Source: Rhyzopertha dominica
Lineage: Eukaryota; Arthropoda; Insecta; Coleoptera; Bostrichidae
Direction: 5' to 3'
Length of the DNA stretch: 64,000 nt
Assembly: GCA_025024175.1 (NCBI GenBank)
Contig: QCXZ01000001.1
Span: 21,576,001 to 21,640,000, forward strand
Shown: positions 57,861-64,000 of the stretch, one piece after another
Numbering within the stretch: position 1 is the first letter of the stretch
How the letters are laid out: every line of letters starts with the position of its first letter
Notes under the pieces: generated by a model
The model's input: only the letters and a program-made list of their open reading frames with translations
What the model was told of the DNA's origin: nothing
Databases searched by the model: none
Made by a program: the position numbers and the translations under genes

Positions 57861-58149
57861 TTCTGTTGCATTATGATATGGCGTGGTATAGCTGATTTCA
57901 TTTTCTGCGATTTGGGGAAAAGCTAATTTATACAGACGAAAACTGTGTCATCGCTGATAATAATATACCACACCTAAACCTATATAGGTATGAAACCGAA
58001 ATTTACACATAGACGGCCATGGCTACGAATGTAGGTACTATCATACAACAGCGTATTTTTTCGTATTAAACATGTAGATTTTTGTGCCTTCAAACAATGA
58101 TATGCAAACAACATCAGTTTGTTACAAAGAAAACTTCCTGCAGAATCCC

Positions 58150-58690
58150 ATCGAATTCTTACCGCAGGTATGTTCTGGTAAATCATAGTGCTTTGAGTGG
58201 TTTGATAAATTCAAAAGTGGCGATTTTGATCTGAGAAACCAAGACCACCAAGAAAGTTTGAAGACGCCATAAGCATTGTAGGATAAGGTCAAACGCAACA
58301 ACAAACATATCAGATCGTTTATAGCTATCTGAAAAATCCAGAAGATAGGAAGATGTTTGCCTTATAAACTGACTGAAAGGCAGCAAGAAATCCGATAAAG
58401 CATTTACAAAAGGCTGCTCGCCAGGTACAAAGAAAATCATTTCTCAATTGATTCGTTACTGGTGATGAAAATGCAACATCGCTTTAAACATAACCGGCAA
58501 ATGAAATGCAGTGTTGCTTAGTTGAGGAGCACTGCCCATTGCGGCCACTGCACCAGACTTGACTCCATCCGATTACAACTTGTTGAGCAGTACTTTTATT
58601 CTTATGAAAATTGACGAGGAATTCACAAATTGCCTGAGAGATGTGAAAAATGTGTAGTCAGCAATGATTACTTTGAATGAAAATTATGTA
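58150..58690 (+). mobile_element. Mariner (SETMAR-type) transposase relic
   Basis: Plus-strand frames give WFDKFKSGDFDLRNQDHQES, the N-terminal HTH-side block of mariner transposases. Next comes GRCLPYKLTERQQEIR, corresponding to the W-V-P-H-E-L linker. Then comes RLLARYKENHFSIDSLLVMK, in the place of the first catalytic LxxIVTGDEKW block. A tail near 58557 reads APDLTPSDYNLL. The second catalytic block is deleted, and many stops and shifts are present. Confidence 0.62.
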
Positions 58691-60009
58691 TTAAATAATT
58701 GCGTTTTTATAGACCTATTGTATTTAAGATATTTTATTGTCATATCAAAATAATAGGTTTTTTCTAGTGCTAAGATGCAGTGCTAGCAAATATATAAGTC
58801 TCCACGTGATAAACGTCGATTTTGTATTTAATTTAATCGCGTGTGTATCCACAAAATTTGCAGTAAATAAGCACTTGCAGGTTTAAGAAGCCATTCGGAT
58901 TTGAATGAGTATGTGTGATTTTCTTAAGCAGCTCTGGTCATCTTATGTTGCATTTTGGCAATTACACTCAACTCTTCAAGGCCTATAAAGTAAATAGTAT
59001 CACTATCTGTTTTTCTCCATGCAGCATGGCACGAACAAATCATTTTTCCGGTACCCTAGTGATTTTCTTAATGTCATATTATCAAGAAAAAGCTCAATAT
59101 TTACAGCACCTTGTCTAATTGCAAAGCAATATATTTTCTATTTCATCTTTCTACCAAATTGCATTTTTTCAAATTTAGAAAGTGCTTCGCTAGCATACTT
59201 ATTTGTATGATTGTCTTATTGGATTTACTATTTGAAACAAACTCACATTAAGAACTGCAAGGGTTGCACTGCATCAAGCATTAATTAGATGTTTGTTCAT
59301 TTCTCTCTTCACAAAACTCTACACTATTATGATTTGTAGATTACTAAACACTAGATTCAAATAACCCAAGCTCAAAATAGTACGTCATATATTTAAAATG
59401 CGAAATATTTAAAATTAATAAAAAGAAGTTCAAAAAACATTTTAAGCCTGACGGACTGCGTTTCATTTGTCAAGATATATTTTATACGTTTTTATAACGA
59501 TGCAAATTTACAATGATTATACATCAGAAACCACCCAGTAGGGTATGAAAGTCAGACCAATTTTCTTATGAATTCTTATTATGTCCTTACAACTGTTGAA
59601 ATACAGTCACATGTATTCAAAACTGTCATGTACCAGCGAAGCTAAGTCAATATATATTTCAGTAATGTTCCACGGAAACCATGTTTTATTAAAAACTCAA
59701 ATCTCGTTCTTTTTGGAACACCCTTTAAATTTTGGTTGTTACATATATCTATGCAGATGGTGTTACAATTAAAATTTGCGCCTCCCATAATCTCCGATTT
59801 TGAGAAAAAATCGTCGATTTCGAGAAAGATTAAACTTCATCCTGCTTTCAGAGTCCTAGATTTTATTTGAGAAGAAAGAAAGCTGTTATGGAAAGACAAT
59901 TCCATATAACGAATGTAGCGCTCAAAATTTCCACCTGTAAATTCCATACAATAGTGCAATCGATTTTAAAAAGCGTTTCTAACATTTTGAAACTTATCTG
60001 GTGATGATC
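58691..60009. other. AT-rich non-coding stretch
   Basis: Nothing was recognised in either strand beyond short frames. Confidence 0.45.
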
Positions 60010-60480
60010 AAACGGCAGTCTGCCATGATTATTTCTTGAAGCACTTTAAGGGATTCATAGATTATAAGTGGCCCCCCATTAAAGAAAAATCCAAAGGGGT
60101 TAAATCGGTGACCTCCGGCGTATCCATTGTCGGGGAAAGCAGGCATCTAGGAAACAGCACATTCGTGCATGATAATGGAGAAGCGCTCCATCCTAGTGAA
60201 GGAAAAATTGATTTTTTTCTTGAAGGTTTACGTCTTCTTCTAACACGTGGGTGACTAAAGAGTCGATAGTGTCTAGCAACTGCAAATAACTATCACCAGT
60301 CAAATTGCTTTAAAAAATCGTCCGATAATGCGGTTGCCCACAATATTTGAGGTGTTTGCAAGTAACTTTCGCCTTAAATGTGTGGGTTGGTATCACTCAA
60401 ATAACGACAATTATGCCTGTTCACTTCGCAAATCATCATAAACGCATTTTCATCGGGCAAACAAATGCTGTAAAGTAAAG
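60010..60480 (-). mobile_element. Mariner-superfamily DDE transposase fragment
   Basis: The minus strand reads CEVNRHNCRYLSDTNPHI near 60400, matching the stretch after the first catalytic Asp. Around 60180 it reads GALLHYHARMCCFLDACFPD. Around 60110 another frame reads HRFNPFGFFFNGG, in the place of the SPDLTPLDFFLWG block. It belongs to the same family as 20890, 47520 and 52150. Confidence 0.55.
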
Positions 60481-60719
60481 CTGGGTAATCGTTGTTTAAT
60501 TATTGGAAAAGATTTTATCTCGTGTGGAAGAAATCTGATGAAGATTTGTTACAGATTAACAGATTGCTTGTTATTCATTAAAATATAACCAAGAACAACC
60601 ACTTCAATACTATAATTTTGGGTAGTGGATCATGTTTTTCTTTTGCGAAACTCATCTCGTTTCCTCAAATTTCGCAATTAAACTAGTTACTTACTGTACT
60701 ACATGTGTTTCTTTGCGAA

Positions 60720-61160
60720 TCTTGACAGTCGCACTGACATACGAGTTATTGTTATAGTAAGTTCTATTAGTTCAGTTCTTTGTTTTGTATTGTAATCAGT
60801 TTTAAAAAATACGGATTTTTGTATTAACATACTTTTTGATTTAAGATTGTATTTCAATTAATAAACATCTGCTCTGGTTAATCTACTTGGAACCCATGAT
60901 TAGTTTTGCTCTTGTTTGGTCGCCTCAATTAGGGATACCGAAAACATTGACCAAACACCAAAGCAGACTACCGCCTTAACCGCAGCGTGCGGTATAGATG
61001 TAAGAGAGAGCCAAGGCCCTCAGCGCCATCTAGGTGGAACACTCCATACTAAGTAGGTTGCTACAACTATGGCAACCACTTACAACCTAGTACAGGTTCC
61101 TAGCGATGGCCGCGTCGTGAGCAATGTAATTAATAAACATTGTATTGTATTCTAGATTGG
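60720..61160. repeat. Possible LTR fragments
   Basis: Two segments end in polyadenylation-like runs, caattaataaacatctgc near 60860 and taattaataaacattg near 61130. They are preceded by promoter-like text such as tattagttcagttc and by agcgccatctagg. This is the look of LTRs of Ty3/gypsy elements, but no partner LTR or internal region was found. Confidence 0.25.
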
Positions 61161-61584
61161 CAATAATTGTTAAAATTTCACTGGGCCTTGAACAATTTCG
61201 TATTGAAGGGATGGTTCTAGGCACTAAAGGAATTCAGAAATAACTTTACAACAAAGCTAAAATTTGGTCCCCCGTCAAGTTAAAATCGACTTGTTTCAGC
61301 ATTTTTTCCGAACTTGGACAAAATCTGAAACTTTAAGTTGGTACAACCATGCAGTATATTGTTTTACGTTTTTTTCTGGCTAAAGAATGTAATTTATCGA
61401 AATACAAATTTGCATAGACAGATATGCGCTTTGAGTAGGTACGAGCAGCATCAGAATGAATGCTTGTGGAAGATTGTGGATTGAAATACCGATTCTATTT
61501 TCCACCTTTACGATTGCGTTTATATCTTCTATGTTACATTCCCAAGTAATATTCAAATCAGCCAGGTGCGGTTTTAATATAAAA

Positions 61585-61770
61585 CGTACCTAAGCCTGAG
61601 CCTGAGCCAAGGCTGAAACGTCGCTCTCCCGGAATCTCAACCGCACCGGAGGAACCGGAACTTGCGTTTCTCTTTTGTTGTTTCATGTTCCGTGCCATGC
61701 GAAGCGCAAAAGTTACCGGAAATTGCTCCTTAGCCGCTGAAACCGCAGATACTGGGGAATTTTTTCAAAA
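61585..61770 (-). other. Possible small exon or conserved island
   Basis: In a GC-richer island the minus strand is open for about 60 codons, reading FALRMARNMKQQKRNASSGS and then AVEIPGERRFSLGSGSGLG up to ttag|gtacgt, an acceptable donor. Upstream ccccag or tttcag could be acceptors, or the ATG at 61700-61698 could start translation. It contains an NAS glycosylation-type site. It might be an N-terminal exon of the GPCR, but the phase does not join directly to exon A and TM1 is still missing. It may equally be non-coding. Confidence 0.25.
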
Positions 61771-61829
61771 GAAGCTTCTCGGTCCTTACGGTTCAAGAAA
61801 CATGAATTTTTTTCTCACCAGGCATTCGA

Positions 61830-62100
61830 CAGCTCATTAACTCGACGGGGCAGTCTTTTCTTAGCGCGCTTATCCTGGTTTTAATTGCTGGAAAAGATTA
61901 ACAGGGTGGTGATTTCCACGAGGAGTAATTTATTGTGTGCATTACCTGCTTAAAAGGATCGTCGCTTTTCTTGATGGAAGGTTTAAGCACGAGTAATTGC
62001 GTAGCAGTTTAGGGTGGTAATTAGTCCCTCTTGTAGGACGTAATTTCAAATAAAGACGTGCGCGCTTCATTGTTTTACTTCTCTTAATAGAAGCTCGCTA
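61830..62100. other. GC-richer complex island with homeodomain-type cores
   Basis: Continuation of the island. Contains gttttaattgc, gagtaattta, gtaattgcg and gtaattagtc within 200 bp, a density of TAATT cores that could suit a homeodomain-bound enhancer. No coding was recognised. Confidence 0.3.
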
Positions 62101-64000
62101 TTAGAGGTTGCAAACTGGGATAGCGACTCTCGAAAATACTGGGTTACCGGAATAAAGTGGATATGTCATAGGTATTGAGTTTAAAACAAGAATTTTTTAA
62201 AAAGCGGATTTGAAAATAAAATTTTTAAATTGCTTGCGAAATAAGGTTAATATGTAGATCTGCAAGATTTCGAAAGATACTAAACCTGCTACCCTTTTAT
62301 GGGATCACTGTAATTTATTTACTTGAATGATCCGTCTAACAAACATCATGTGTAAAGGATAACAGACAAACAACATTGCATGTTCGATTTATAAATTTTA
62401 TAAAAATTGGCATCTGATACCTTCATTCTTTTAATTTGTTAAGCAGTAAGGACTTTGGATATAAAAACTGCATGTCTATAATTAATTCTTAAAGAACAAA
62501 CAATGCTACCTTGCATCTTTGTATCCAACCATCAATATTGATATAAAATGATGTAATTAGCAATTTCAGAGTCTTCATCCTAACTATATTTTTATGTTTC
62601 ATTTAAAATATCTTTTGAAAATTCACTGCCTGTCGAATGTCGTCCCTACAATAATAATTACGTGAATTCGTGACTTTTCTAAAGGTCATACCATTAAATA
62701 TATAAAATACCGGAAACCAGGTATTCGTAAAACTTTAGTACCCAAAAAACTTGTTTTGATAAAAAGAACCGTTATTTCGATTTGCGATCCCTACCCGCTA
62801 TAAACCAAGATGGCCTTGTGGGTGCAGCAGCACGCTAAAATTTGACGATGATATTTCTGTCACGTTCTACCGAGACAATCATTGTTCGTCACGTTTCTTA
62901 AGAAACTATTTCATTTCATTCTCGTGCAAGCATCTTCCTTTTGGGATTATATCGCATTTTGAATTGAACAACATATTAATTGCGAATATACTGAGACTAG
63001 AAAAGCTTATTTAGCACACATGTTATTGGTTTAGGATCCAGTTAAGAAGTGTATAGTTCTGTTAGAAAAAATTGACGGATTAAATTGAAGAATTTGTCAG
63101 TGTAGTAGTGACTTGATGCAAATCCTGTAGGATGTAATCTAATAATGTCAACTTTGAAGAAGTGACGTGTGCAATTTTATATCTTTTATTTGCCTTCTTT
63201 TTCACTTTTTATTAGAAAATAGAAAAACCTGTAGTTGGCACCTTTCGAAAATAAATTTTGCTCGAGGAATGCATAAATCGCAATCATGATGTTAAAATAT
63301 TATATCTACGTTAAAATACATTTGCTTCTACAAAGGATATTAAAAAATACCCCTTAAATTTACTATACCTTTCAATATGTATACTAATTTCAGTCTGATC
63401 TGTTCTTTATTATTTTTATCTTTTTGTTGGTTTTATTTATATTTTGATAAAACAAGTATCTTCTTCAACATAGTACATCTTCATGTCTTTCTTTTTATGT
63501 ATATGTTATTGGCACATTTCCTGTTTTCTTTCTCCTCAGTTCTTTTTTGAGCCGTTTATGATTATAACAAAATGTTTTTTTCTGATTCGTATTCGGTGAT
63601 AATCAGAAATTCAGAACTGATATGTAGGTTTTTTCAAATTGGACCACCAGTCTTTATAATCTAAAATACCTCCAGTGTAACAAGTTTTTCGAAGTACCGA
63701 TGGATCCCGACGTCTCCATGATCACAAAAACGAGTGCCGACAAATGTGATAATAGTGCTGAACTTTTTGATCTACCACTTTCTATTAGAACCACACACAT
63801 CCTAACATGTGGATTGTTTTTGTTTTGTCCTAAAAATCTTTGTTTAGTTATTGATTCTAGAACATGATTTTGTTTGTAGTTGCAGTTTGTTGTAAGTAAT
63901 ACCTTTGTGATACATGTAATAGTGAGCTTTTAAGTTAAACTTTTCTATTTTGCCCTGGTTTATCTTTGGGTGTAGCATTTTGTACCACCAGCTGATTAAT
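62101..64000. other. AT-rich non-coding stretch
   Basis: No gene, RNA or element was recognised up to the window end. Confidence 0.45.

Noticed and set aside
57562..57895. Opposed 95-codon frames on both strands as a gene
   Set aside because: Neither has a domain, a convincing start context or splice sites. Open frames on both strands are expected in a GC-richer patch.

Overview
This window looks like a stretch of insect nuclear DNA, perhaps from a beetle, although the order is a guess. It is AT-rich. It carries an insect-type gustatory receptor, spliced GPCR exons separated by introns of 5 to 13 kb, and many decayed mobile elements of kinds common in arthropods: BEL/Pao, Penelope-like, Jockey/CR1/RTE-like, Tc1/mariner, a tRNA-derived SINE and foldback elements. 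Single N bases are scattered through it, as in a draft assembly. There is no sign of bacterial or phage organisation.

Layout. 1-0.9 kb: Tc1-like transposase relic (-). 2.6-8.6 kb: BEL/Pao LTR retrotransposon on the minus strand with 206-bp LTRs, a 5-bp target-site duplication and a tRNA-Tyr primer site. It is broken by stops, frameshifts, a non-LTR insertion in gag and loss of the RT catalytic core. 8.9-9.03 kb: one exon resembling the Walker-A region of midasin. 9.2-17.9 kb: relics (Penelope, SINE, Jockey-like, RTE-like, a pogo-like MITE) and a GC-richer non-coding island. 17.96-44.25 kb: four in-phase minus-strand exons of an atypical class-A GPCR. A complete three-exon gustatory receptor gene (+, 20354-22952) lies inside the GPCR's last visible intron. 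The other introns hold two large palindromic elements (23.8-25.0 and 33.9-35.2 kb), more relics and GC-richer islands. 44.3-64 kb: no certain gene, and probably upstream of, or long introns within, the same GPCR locus. This part holds four mariner-superfamily transposase relics, an 0.9-kb array of ACCGGTT-type motifs, tandem duplications, further islands and one possible small exon near 61.6 kb.

The protein-coding content is therefore two chemosensory or neuronal receptor genes, one nested in the other, plus a stray midasin exon. The rest is mobile-element debris, with islands of more complex sequence that could be regulatory DNA of the GPCR. Splice-phase agreement supports both receptor models. 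Most relic boundaries are approximate.
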